From Oscillospiraceae bacterium UBA3851 (GTDB lineage Bacteria > Bacillota > Clostridia > Oscillospirales > Oscillospiraceae): 5,791 bases of DNA. How positions within the stretch are numbered: position 1 is the first letter of the stretch; each line of letters starts with the position of its first letter. This document shows positions 1 to 4,800 of this stretch, one piece after another. The translations under genes and the position numbers were made by a program. The notes beneath the pieces are model-generated. The model ran no database searches. It saw only the letters and a list, made by a program, of their open reading frames with translations, and was not told the DNA's origin. The stretch covers positions 1 to 5,791 of the forward strand of contig DGHJ01000062.1 in assembly GCA_002392625.1 (NCBI GenBank), in the 5' to 3' direction.

Positions 1-595
1 TCACGCCGATGCGGCCGAAGGTGGTAGCAGCCTCGGCGAAGCCGTAGTCGATGTCGGCGCGCAGGGTCTGCAGGGGGATGGTACCCTCGTGATAGTGCTC
101 GGTACCGGCGATCTCGCGGCCGCCCAGACGGCCGTTGCAGTTGCACTTGATGCCCTTGGCGCCGGCGCGCATGGCGCGGCCCATGGCATTCTTCATGGCG
201 CGGCGGTGAGAAATGCGCTTCTCGATCTGAGCGGCGATGTTCTCGGCCACCAGCTGGGCGTCCATGTCGGGGTTGCGGACCTCGACGATGTTCAGCTTCA
301 CGGTCTTGCCGATCAGCTTCTCAACGCCCTTGCGGTACTCCTCCACCTGCTCGCCGCCCTTGCCGATGACGACACCGGGACGGGCCACGTGCAGATAGAT
401 GGTCACTGCCTCGCTGCTGCGCTCGATCTCCACCTTGGAGACGCCGGCGGCAAACAGGAGCTTCTTCAGGTATTCACGGATCTTGTGGTCCTCGACCAGC
501 AGATCGCCAACCTTCTCATTGCTGGCATACCAACGGGAATCCCAGTCTTTGATGACGCCCACGCGCATGCCGTGGGGATTCACTTTCTGTCCCAT
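1..595 (-). CDS. rpsC: 30S ribosomal protein S3, 3'-truncated by window edge
   Basis: The first 198 residues of S3 are readable from ATG at 595-593; the frame is still open at base 1, so the usual last 20-40 residues lie outside. S3 binds 16S rRNA in the 30S head and lines the mRNA entry tunnel. The start MGQKVNPHGMRVG is the family N terminus. A type-2 KH domain follows, with its GKGG loop at about residues 78-81, and the C-terminal domain has GRLGG at 155-159 and TLRADIDYG at 177-185. The segment around 150-164 (KCNCNGRLGGREIAG) departs from the common SGRLxGAEIAR pattern: it has two cysteines, Asn for Ser and Arg for Ala. A GGGAGGAG ribosome binding site (611-604) precedes the ATG. The gap from the rplV stop is 17 bases, consistent with one transcript. 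Identity is certain. Confidence 0.98.
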   Translation of the reverse strand, partial: MGQKVNPHGMRVGVIKDWDSRWYASNEKVGDLLVEDHKIREYLKKLLFAAGVSKVEIERSSEAVTIYLHVARPGVVIGKGGEQVEEYRKGVEKLIGKTVKLNIVEVRNPDMDAQLVAENIAAQIEKRISHRRAMKNAMGRAMRAGAKGIKCNCNGRLGGREIAGTEHYHEGTIPLQTLRADIDYGFAEAATTFGRIGV

Positions 596-612
596 AAAAC
601 TGTCTCCTCCCT

Positions 613-948
613 TTAGTCTCTCTCAGCGACGGCCAGCGTCACGTGAGAGGTTCTCTTGTTGATGCGATAGGCGCGGCCCTGAGCGCGGGGCATCATGCGC
701 TTCAGGATGGGGCCGGCGGTGGCGTACACCTGGGTGACCACCAGATTGTCAGCGTCCATGTGGAAGTTGTTCTCCGCATTGGCGCAGGCGCTCTTCAGGA
801 GCTTGATGAGAGGCTCAGAGGCGGCCTTGGGGGTCTGCATCAGGATGGCCATGGCGGTCTTGGTGTCCTTGCCGCGGATCAGATCGCACACGATCTGGAC
901 CTTGCGGGGAGAGATGCGGACGTATCTCAGATAAGCTTTAGCTTCCAT
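613..948 (-). CDS. rplV: 50S ribosomal protein L22
   Basis: 111 residues, the usual length. L22 contacts all 23S rRNA domains, and its long beta-hairpin lines the peptide exit tunnel. The start MEAKAYLRYVRISPRK is the family N terminus. The hairpin is visible at about residues 78-103 as AGPILKRMMPRAQGRAYRI followed by KRTSH; this is the loop where macrolide-resistance changes occur in other bacteria, and no insertion or deletion is apparent here. I chose the ATG at 948 over the in-frame ATG at 957: the TAAGGAGG site (965-958) touches the 957 codon directly, but lies 9 bases from 948. The gene sits 14 bases after rpsS and 17 before rpsC. Confidence 0.97.
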   Translation of the reverse strand: MEAKAYLRYVRISPRKVQIVCDLIRGKDTKTAMAILMQTPKAASEPLIKLLKSACANAENNFHMDADNLVVTQVYATAGPILKRMMPRAQGRAYRINKRTSHVTLAVAERD

Positions 949-957
949 GTTCGGCAT

Positions 958-965
958 CCTCCTTA
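958..965 (-). promoter_or_regulatory. rplV Shine-Dalgarno site (decides the start)
   Basis: TAAGGAGG on the minus strand; its TAA is also the rpsS stop codon. GGAGG ends 9 bases before ATG 948 and zero bases before ATG 957, so only 948 is properly spaced. Confidence 0.85.
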
Positions 966-1226
966 CTTAGACTTGGCGTGGCCGCGGAAGGTGCGGGTGG
1001 GAGCGAACTCACCCAGCTTGTGGCCGACCATATCCTCCTGGATATAGACGGGCACGTGGCGGCGGCCGTCGTGGACTGCGATGGTGTGGCCGACGAAGGC
1101 GGGGAAGATGGTGGAGCTGCGGCTCCAGGTCTTCAGCACGTTCTTCTCGCCGGTCTTGTTCATTTCTTCAACCCGCTTCATGAGCTCAGGGGCAACATAC
1201 GGGCCTTTTTTGATAGATCTGCTCAT
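963..1226 (-). CDS. rpsS: 30S ribosomal protein S19
   Basis: 87 residues, slightly shorter than the common 90-93 because the basic C-terminal tail is short (it ends RGHAKSK). S19 forms a complex with S13 in the 30S head and contacts the tRNA/bridge region. Family signatures run almost unbroken: SRSIKKGP at 2-9, TWSRSSTIFP at 33-42, VGHTIAVHDGRRHVPVYI at 45-62 and DMVGHKLGEFAPTRTFRGH at 65-83. The ATG at 1226 is preferred over an in-frame GTG at 1232 because it lies 9 bases from GGAGG, against 3 for the GTG. The TAA stop overlaps the ribosome binding site of rplV, so the two genes are closely coupled. Confidence 0.98.
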   Translation of the reverse strand: MSRSIKKGPYVAPELMKRVEEMNKTGEKNVLKTWSRSSTIFPAFVGHTIAVHDGRRHVPVYIQEDMVGHKLGEFAPTRTFRGHAKSK

Positions 1227-1235
1227 ATTCACTTG

Positions 1236-1243
1236 CCTCCTTT
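1236..1243 (-). promoter_or_regulatory. rpsS Shine-Dalgarno site (decides the start)
   Basis: AAAGGAGG on the minus strand, overlapping the last bases of the rplB stop codon. The 9-base spacer to ATG 1226 against a 3-base spacer to GTG 1232 selects the ATG. Confidence 0.85.
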
Positions 1244-2078
1244 ACTTCACGTTGCGACGCTTGACAATGAACTTGTCGGTGGGATTCTTCTTGCTGCGGG
1301 TCTTGTAACCCAGAGCGGGCTTGCCCCAAGGGGTGACGGGGCCGGGACGGCCCACGGGGGACTTGCCCTCACCACCGCCGTGGGGGTGGTCATTGGGGTT
1401 CATGACGGAGCCGCGCACGGTGGGACGCCAACCCATGTGGCGCTTGCGGCCGGCCTTGCCGATCTGAACGTTCTCGTGCTCCAGGTTGCCCACCTGGCCG
1501 ATGCAGGCGGTGCAGTTGGTGCGGATGATGCGGACCTCGCCGGAAGGCATACGGATCTGGGCGTTCTCGCCTTCCTTGGCCATCAGCTGGGCGTAAGCGC
1601 CGGCGCTGCGGACCAGCTGGGCGCCCTTGCCGGGGTGCATCTCGATGTTGTGGATCACAGTACCAACGGGGATGTTGGCGATGGGCAGGCAGTTGCCGGG
1701 CTTGATATCGGCAGCGGCGGAGGCGATGATCTTGTCGCCGACATTCAGGCCCACAGGGGCGATGATGTAGCGCTTCTCGCCATCCTCATACTGCACCAGC
1801 GCGATGTTGGCGCTGCGGTTGGGGTCGTACTCCATGCGGACGACAGTGGCTTCCATATCCATCTTGTCGCGCTTGAAGTCGATGATGCGGTACTTCCGCT
1901 TCTCGCCGCCGCCGCGATGGCGGACAGTGATGTGGCCGTAGCTGTTGCGACCAGCGTTCTTCTGCAGGACCTCGGTCAGGCTGGACTCAGGCTTGGCGTG
2001 CTTGTCGATGCCGTCGAAGCCGGAGACCGTCATGTGCCGGCGGGAAGGTGTGGTCGGCTTATAGGACTTGATAGACAT
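1242..2078 (-). CDS. rplB: 50S ribosomal protein L2
   Basis: 278 residues, the normal size. L2 is a primary 23S rRNA binder near the peptidyl-transferase centre and is needed for subunit association. The N-terminal OB-fold-like RNA-binding domain carries HRGGGEKRKYRIIDFKR at about 54-70; the SH3-like domain follows around 120-200. The C-terminal hallmark NPNDHPHGGGEG is at 227-238, and its first histidine (231) corresponds to the conserved His implicated in L2 function in E. coli. The end WGKPALGYKTR...DKFIVKRR matches the family. ATG 2078 lies 9 bases after GGGAGG (2093-2088). It starts 17 bases after rplW and ends 15 bases before rpsS. Nothing is unusual in the protein. Confidence 0.99.
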   Translation of the reverse strand: MSIKSYKPTTPSRRHMTVSGFDGIDKHAKPESSLTEVLQKNAGRNSYGHITVRHRGGGEKRKYRIIDFKRDKMDMEATVVRMEYDPNRSANIALVQYEDGEKRYIIAPVGLNVGDKIIASAAADIKPGNCLPIANIPVGTVIHNIEMHPGKGAQLVRSAGAYAQLMAKEGENAQIRMPSGEVRIIRTNCTACIGQVGNLEHENVQIGKAGRKRHMGWRPTVRGSVMNPNDHPHGGGEGKSPVGRPGPVTPWGKPALGYKTRSKKNPTDKFIVKRRNVK

Positions 2079-2095
2079 TTCTTATTTCCTCCCTC

Positions 2096-2392
2096 TTACA
2101 CCATACCCTCGAAGAACTCGATGGTCTTGGAATTTTCGGCCAGCTGAACGTAAGCTTTCTTCCAGCTCTTGCGGTTGCCGGGGCGGGCAGCGCCCAGGCG
2201 CTTGGCCTTGCCCTTGAAGTTGATGGTGTTGACCTTGGCGACCTTCACACCGAAGATCTCCTCAACAGCCTTCTTGATCTCGACCTTGCCGGCGTCGGGG
2301 GCCACTTCGAAGACGTACTTCTTGTCGCCGGTGGCTTCCATGGAACGCTCGGTGATGATGGGCCGGATGATGATGTCGTAAACGTTAGCCAT
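2096..2392 (-). CDS. rplW: 50S ribosomal protein L23
   Basis: 98 residues, typical for bacterial L23. It sits at the mouth of the exit tunnel, where trigger factor and SRP dock. Family features seen are the N terminus YDIIIRPIITERSM at about 5-18, the amphipathic helix KVEIKKAVEEIFGVKVAKVNT at roughly 36-56, and the basic segment GKAKRLGAARPGNRKSWKKAYV at about 60-81. Its ATG (2392-2390) overlaps the TAA of rplD by one base (TAATG), and its ribosome binding site GAGGAGGTG (2409-2401) lies inside the rplD C-terminal codons. Translation is thus probably coupled to rplD, helping keep L4 and L23 equimolar. Confidence 0.98.
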   Translation of the reverse strand: MANVYDIIIRPIITERSMEATGDKKYVFEVAPDAGKVEIKKAVEEIFGVKVAKVNTINFKGKAKRLGAARPGNRKSWKKAYVQLAENSKTIEFFEGMV

Positions 2393-3015
2393 TACGCGAA
2401 CACCTCCTCGATTACTGCGAGGGCTTCCTTATCCAGCACCAGGTACTTGGCCTTCAGAATGTCGTAGACATTGATGAGGTTGGCCATGGCGACCTGGACG
2501 CCGGGGATATTGCGGGCGCTCTTCATGACGATCTCGTCCTTGGCGGGGGTGACCACCATGGACTTGCCGTCGGCCTTGATGGCGCCGAGGAAAGCGCGGA
2601 AGTCCTTGGTCTTGATGCTGTCGAGCTTGATGGCGTCGACAACGATGATCTCGTTCGCGGCCGCCTTGGCGGACAGAACGGACTTGAGGGCCAGTCTCTT
2701 GACCTTCTTGTTCAGAACGTAAGAGTAGCTGCGGGGCTTGGGGGCGAACACGATGCCGCCGTGGGTCCACTGGGGGGCGCGGGTGCTGCCCTGACGGGCG
2801 TGACCGGTGCCCTTCTGGCGCCAGGGCTTCTTGCCGCCGCCGGAGACCTCGCCGCGGGTCAGAGCGCTCTGGGTGCCCTGCCGGCAGTTGGCCAGGTGGT
2901 TCTTCACCACGTCATGCACAACGCTCTCGTTCGGCTCGATGCCGAAGATACCGTCGCTCAGTTCCACAGTACCGACGACCTCGCCGGTCATGTTCAACAC
3001 ATTGATGGTAGACAT
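2392..3015 (-). CDS. rplD: 50S ribosomal protein L4
   Basis: 207 residues, normal length. L4 is a 50S core protein whose extended loop reaches the exit tunnel; in gammaproteobacteria it also represses its own operon. The loop is clear at about residues 44-95, with RGEVSGGGKKPWRQKGTG followed by HARQGSTRAPQW. The C-terminal Rossmann-like domain includes SARNIPGVQVAMANLINVYDIL. The ATG at 3015 is preferred over the in-frame GTG at 3027, because the GTG overlaps the AAAGGAG site itself. The 11-base spacer to the ATG is slightly long. The gene follows rplC by 20 bases and overlaps rplW by one base. Whether this L4 regulates the leader upstream cannot be told from its sequence. Confidence 0.97.
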   Translation of the reverse strand: MSTINVLNMTGEVVGTVELSDGIFGIEPNESVVHDVVKNHLANCRQGTQSALTRGEVSGGGKKPWRQKGTGHARQGSTRAPQWTHGGIVFAPKPRSYSYVLNKKVKRLALKSVLSAKAAANEIIVVDAIKLDSIKTKDFRAFLGAIKADGKSMVVTPAKDEIVMKSARNIPGVQVAMANLINVYDILKAKYLVLDKEALAVIEEVFA

Positions 3016-3026
3016 TTCCGTAAGCA

Positions 3027-3033
3027 CTCCTTT
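3027..3033 (-). promoter_or_regulatory. rplD Shine-Dalgarno site (decides the start)
   Basis: AAAGGAG on the minus strand, just after the rplC stop. It overlaps the in-frame GTG at 3027, so that codon cannot be the start. ATG 3015 follows after 11 bases and begins the L4-like sequence MSTINVLNMTGEVVG. Confidence 0.75.
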
Positions 3034-3035
3034 CC

Positions 3036-3755
3036 TTACTTAGTACGGGCGGAAGCCTTCTGGGGATTACGGCCGGAAGCCTTCTGCGGGTTGTTGCTGA
3101 TGCCGGTGTCGACGTGCTTGACGCGATGGACCTTGACGGTGGTCTTCAGGGTGACCAGGCCGCCCTTGGGGCCGGGGATCGCGCCGCGGACGGCGATCAG
3201 GTTCAGCTCAGGGTCGACGCGCACGATGTCCAGGTTCTGGACGGTGACGGTGTCAACACCCATCTGGCCGGCGCCGATCTTGCCCTTGAAGATGCGGGAA
3301 GGATCGGTGGTGGAGCCCATGGAACCAGCGTGACGATGGACGGGGCCGCCGCCGTGGCTGGTGGGGGTGCGCTGGGCGCCCCAGCGCTTGATGACGCCCT
3401 GGTAGCCGTGGCCCTTGCTGGTGCCGGTCACGTCCACGAAGTCGCCTTCCTTGAAGGTGTCAGCCTTGATGATGTCGCCGACGTTCAGCTCGGCAGCGTT
3501 CTCCAGGTTGAACTCGCGCAGGTATTTCTTGGGGGCCACGCCAGCCTTGTTCAGGTGGCCCATTTCGGGCTTGGTCAGCTTCCGCTCAGGAACGTCCTCG
3601 AAGCCCAGCTGGACAGCCTCGTAGCCTTCCTTCTCGGAAGTCTTCTTCTGGACGACGACGCAGGGACCCGCCTCGATGACGGTGACGGGGATCACCTTGC
3701 CGTTTTCGTCGAAGATCTGAGACATGCCAACTTTCTTGCCGATGATTGCTTTCAT
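3036..3755 (-). CDS. rplC: 50S ribosomal protein L3 with a C-terminal extension
   Basis: 239 residues against about 205-215 for most bacterial L3 proteins. L3 is an early assembly protein; its central loop reaches the peptidyl-transferase centre. The start MKAIIGKKVGMSQIF is canonical. Family motifs are GTSKGHGYQGVIKRWG at 111-126 and the central loop HGGGPVHRHAGSMGS at 134-148, continuing FKGKIGAGQMG at 156-166. The core appears to end near residue 209. The remaining 30 or so residues are basic and end in a tandem repeat of NPQKAS(G/A)R (222-229 and 230-237). ATG 3755 lies 7 bases from a strong TAAGGAGG site (3770-3763). Unlike its neighbours it is separated from the gene before it by 195 bases. 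No frameshift explains the tail: it runs straight into the rplD ribosome binding site. Confidence 0.98.
   Translation of the reverse strand: MKAIIGKKVGMSQIFDENGKVIPVTVIEAGPCVVVQKKTSEKEGYEAVQLGFEDVPERKLTKPEMGHLNKAGVAPKKYLREFNLENAAELNVGDIIKADTFKEGDFVDVTGTSKGHGYQGVIKRWGAQRTPTSHGGGPVHRHAGSMGSTTDPSRIFKGKIGAGQMGVDTVTVQNLDIVRVDPELNLIAVRGAIPGPKGGLVTLKTTVKVHRVKHVDTGISNNPQKASGRNPQKASARTK
3045..3092 (-). repeat. Tandem 24-bp repeat inside the 3' end of rplC
   Basis: Two adjacent 24-base units (3092-3069 and 3068-3045) differ at 3 positions, two of them third-codon changes and one changing Gly to Ala. They encode NPQKASGR and NPQKASAR, the last full octets before the TK-stop of L3. The pattern fits a recent in-frame duplication that was kept. 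Confidence 0.9.
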
Positions 3756-3762
3756 GTATGAT

Positions 3763-3770
3763 CCTCCTTA
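3763..3770 (-). promoter_or_regulatory. rplC Shine-Dalgarno site
   Basis: TAAGGAGG on the minus strand, 7 bases before ATG 3755. It is among the strongest sites in the window. It is embedded in the palindrome CCTTTAAGG (3774-3766), so part of it is self-complementary. Confidence 0.85.
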
Positions 3771-3780
3771 AAGGTTATTG

Positions 3781-3909
3781 GTCGGCATAGATTCAATCCG
3801 CATTGGGGCCGGACCGCTTGCTCTGCCGACGTAACCCGTCCGCCTCACGCAAGTCAGCGGACAATGGGCAGCAAGCAATTTCAAATGTGTGCCGCGTGCG
3901 TCAGGCGGC
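3781..3909 (-). promoter_or_regulatory. Candidate structured RNA leader of rplC
   Basis: Three hairpins can be drawn on minus-strand RNA between rpsJ and rplC. The first pairs 3909-3905 (GCCGC) with 3895-3891 and has a 9-base loop. The second pairs 3862-3857 (GUCCGC) with 3843-3838, extended by CCC/GGG (3868-3866 with 3837-3835) across a 3-base AUU bulge. The third has an outer 7-bp stem, GUCGGCA 3830-3824 with UGCCGAC 3787-3781, a 7x6 internal loop, and an inner 7-bp stem 3816-3810 with 3800-3794 that includes two G-U pairs. Those G-U pairs would be A-C mismatches on the other strand, which favours a transcript running toward rplC. The third hairpin ends 10 bases before the ribosome binding site. 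I do not recognise it as a named leader family; the structure is a hand fold and unproven. Confidence 0.4.
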
Positions 3910-3934
3910 TTGGGACTCGGTTTGAGATGGCTGT

Positions 3935-3940
3935 ATTATA
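3935..3940 (-). promoter_or_regulatory. Possible -10 box of an internal promoter before rplC
   Basis: A perfect TATAAT lies 10 bases after the rpsJ stop, within the palindrome TATTATAATA (3934-3943). No convincing -35 hexamer is found 16-18 bases upstream (the bases there read like GATCAA), so this is weak evidence for a separate rplC promoter. If used, it would give a leader of about 170 bases. Confidence 0.25.
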
Positions 3941-3950
3941 ATAAGGTAGG

Positions 3951-4259
3951 TTACAGCTTGATCTCGATCTCCACACCGGCGGGCAGGTCCAGAGCCATCA
4001 GGGCCTCGACGGTCTTGGGAGTGGACTTGGTGATGTCGATCAGGCGCTTGTGGGTGCGGCGCTCGAACTGCTCACGGCTGTCCTTGTACTTGTGAGTCGC
4101 ACGCAGGATGGTGACGATCTCCTTCTTGGTGGGCAGAGGGATGGGGCCGGACACGGAAGCGCCGGTGCGCTTGGCGGTCTCCACGATCTTCTCTGCGCTC
4201 TGGTCGATGACCTGATGGTCATAGGCCTTCAGACGAATGCGAATCATTTCCTTTGCCAT
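3951..4259 (-). CDS. rpsJ: 30S ribosomal protein S10 (NusE)
   Basis: 102 residues, exactly the family norm. S10 is a 30S head protein and, as NusE, a partner of NusB/NusG in transcription antitermination. Seen are IRIRLKAYDHQVID at about 6-19, the assembly loop segment GPIPLPTKKEIVTILRATHKYKD at 38-60, and SREQFERRTHKRLIDI at 61-76. The start is ATG 4259, with GGAGGAG at 4275-4269. The reading frame stays open back to an ATG at 4352, but that has no ribosome binding site and its extra residues resemble no S10. It is the first gene after the strong promoter at 4554-4582, and 195 bases separate it from rplC. Confidence 0.98.
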   Translation of the reverse strand: MAKEMIRIRLKAYDHQVIDQSAEKIVETAKRTGASVSGPIPLPTKKEIVTILRATHKYKDSREQFERRTHKRLIDITKSTPKTVEALMALDLPAGVEIEIKL

Positions 4260-4268
4260 TTTGGTTTG

Positions 4269-4275
4269 CTCCTCC
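4269..4275 (-). promoter_or_regulatory. rpsJ Shine-Dalgarno site (decides the start)
   Basis: GGAGGAG on the minus strand, with 9 bases between its end and ATG 4259. It rules out the in-frame ATG at 4277, which overlaps it, and the one at 4352, which has no such site. A 7-bp stem, CGTACGG 4315-4309 with CCGTACG 4289-4283, ends 7 bases before it and might affect access. Confidence 0.8.
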
Positions 4276-4358
4276 ATTGTTTCGTACGGTTTTTTCTCTG
4301 ACCTACTGCCGTACGGCGAGAGATTTCTTATCCGCCGTTCCGTGCGTATCATTCCGGC

Positions 4359-4454
4359 TCATAAGAAACACCGGCACAATCCGGCCGGTGTCCTTCTGGC
4401 ACGGCGATCTACGCCGGCGCACAGAATCCTCTCAGCCGCCCGATTATCGGACAT
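4359..4454 (-). other. Possible 31-codon uORF crossing the attenuator-like hairpin
   Basis: ATG 4454 opens a 31-residue frame rich in arginine (7 of 31), ending at TGA 4361-4359 just beyond the U-rich tail of the hairpin at 4368-4391. The nearest GGAGG is 15 bases away and GGGGAG is too close, so initiation is doubtful. The layout recalls a leader peptide, but a chance ORF is more likely. Confidence 0.12.
4360..4391 (-). terminator. Attenuator-like hairpin in the rpsJ leader
   Basis: On minus-strand RNA, ACACCGGC (4391-4384) pairs perfectly with GCCGGUGU (4375-4368) around an 8-base loop and is followed by UUUCUUAU (4367-4360). The 8-bp stem and U-rich tail look like an intrinsic terminator, about 100 bases before the rpsJ start. 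An upstream segment GCCGGCGU (4418-4411) could pair 7 of 8 bases with the 5' arm and so act as an anti-terminator. The region is GC-rich, so alternative pairings arise easily; function is inferred. Confidence 0.35.
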
Positions 4455-4517
4455 ACTCCCCGGAAGTTACCTCCTCTCGGAGCAATCTCCCGGTTCATCG
4501 CATTTGTAAACGCCTCC
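4409..4517 (-). other. Two-codon minigene overlapping a 29-codon uORF in the rpsJ leader
   Basis: GGAGG (4517-4513) lies 9 bases before ATG 4503-4501, which is followed by CGA and then TGA (4497-4495), a complete Met-Arg-stop frame. A second ATG (4498-4496) overlaps that stop as ATGA and opens a 29-residue frame starting MNREIAPRGG and ending at TAG 4411-4409. The ribosome binding site and spacing are as good as those of the real genes, and the site lies about 30 bases into the predicted transcript. Function is unknown. Confidence 0.22.
4460..4493 (-). promoter_or_regulatory. 14-bp GNRA-capped hairpin in the rpsJ leader
   Basis: On minus-strand RNA, CCGGGAG (4493-4487) pairs with CUUCCGG (4466-4460), UUG (4485-4483) with UAA (4469-4467), and CUCC (4482-4479) with GGAG (4474-4471), closed by a GAGA tetraloop (4478-4475). 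There is one single-base bulge on each side. Two pairs are G-U and exist only on this strand. The 3' arm contains AGGAGG. The upstream CCCGG (4520-4516), part of the minigene ribosome binding site, could pair with 4493-4489 instead, giving an alternative fold. Confidence 0.45.
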
Positions 4518-4553
4518 GGGTGTTCTACGCCCCCTTCGCGCGCGTACCTGCAT

Positions 4554-4620
4554 ATAATAAAGGAAATTCCCCTTGTTGTCAAGGGGAATTTCTCTTATTT
4601 TTCTAAATTTTTTCAGAAAA
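4554..4620 (-). promoter_or_regulatory. S10-operon promoter with possible UP element
   Basis: The -35 is a perfect TTGACA (4582-4577), the spacer is 17 bases, and the -10 is TATTAT (4559-4554), one base from consensus. Transcription would begin near 4547-4549. Upstream bases 4589-4620 are A/T-rich with runs of A, as expected of an UP element at a strong ribosomal-protein promoter. The direction and location suit rpsJ. The resulting leader is about 288 bases. Confidence 0.75.
4563..4592. terminator. Bidirectional terminator-like palindrome overlapping the promoter
   Basis: A perfect 13-bp stem (4563-4575 with 4580-4592) with a 4-base loop. On the minus strand it is followed by CUUUAUUAUAU, so it could end the proS transcript. 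On the plus strand it is followed by UCUUAUUUUUCU. The minus-strand -35 hexamer lies in the end of the stem and the loop, and the -10 box lies in the U-rich tail. Confidence 0.55.
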
Positions 4621-4629
4621 TTTTGTGTG

Positions 4630-4791
4630 GTTGCACAAATTTGGCCTTGCAACAAAAGCATCGCAGATTTCGCGTCCGCAGACGCGAAGATATCGAATCG
4701 AAATTTTCGGCGGCATGTACGTCGGAAATTTCCCCGCTCGGCTCACGCAGTGTGCGAGCGTCTCACGAAAGCGAGTGCGCGGAGTGAGCCG
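4630..4791. repeat. Cluster of inverted repeats between proS and the S10 promoter
   Basis: No gene is seen here. Four palindromes follow one another: GTTGCA 4630-4635 with 4648-4653; TTCGCGTC 4669-4676 with GACGCGAA 4681-4688; a 13-bp imperfect stem 4700-4712 with 4720-4732; and CGGCTCAC 4739-4746 with GTGAGCCG 4784-4791, enclosing a smaller GAAA-capped hairpin (4762-4775). The non-Watson-Crick pairs in the third and in the inner part of the fourth are G-U on plus-strand RNA and A-C on minus. They may be an intergenic repetitive palindromic element or an unannotated plus-strand RNA; I recognise no family. Confidence 0.45.
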
Positions 4792-4800
4792 CAAACCTTC

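Noticed and set aside
89..1047. Plus-strand frames opposite rpsC and rplV (89-616, 643-1047)
   Set aside because: Antisense shadows of confirmed ribosomal-protein genes.
978..2147. 389-codon open frame on the plus strand opposite rpsS and rplB
   Set aside because: It is the mirror of two certain genes with GC-rich third positions, which keep antisense frames open; its sequence is low-complexity Ala/Val/Asp/Gly-rich and matches no family I know, and no ribosome binding site was identified.
3036..3129. L3 C-terminal extension caused by a frameshift or sequencing error
   Set aside because: The tail is an orderly in-frame repeat with synonymous differences, and the stop is followed at once by the rplD ribosome binding site.
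3114..3761. 215-codon plus-strand frame opposite rplC
   Set aside because: Antisense shadow of L3 with the same Ala/Asp/Leu-rich composition.
3768..3803. 11-codon frame ending inside the rplC ribosome binding site
   Set aside because: No ribosome binding site of its own and it starts in the loop of a predicted hairpin; too short to support.
4260..4352. Longer S10 from the in-frame ATG at 4352
   Set aside because: No ribosome binding site there, and the extra 31 residues are unlike any S10; ATG 4259 has GGAGGAG at proper spacing and gives the standard N terminus.
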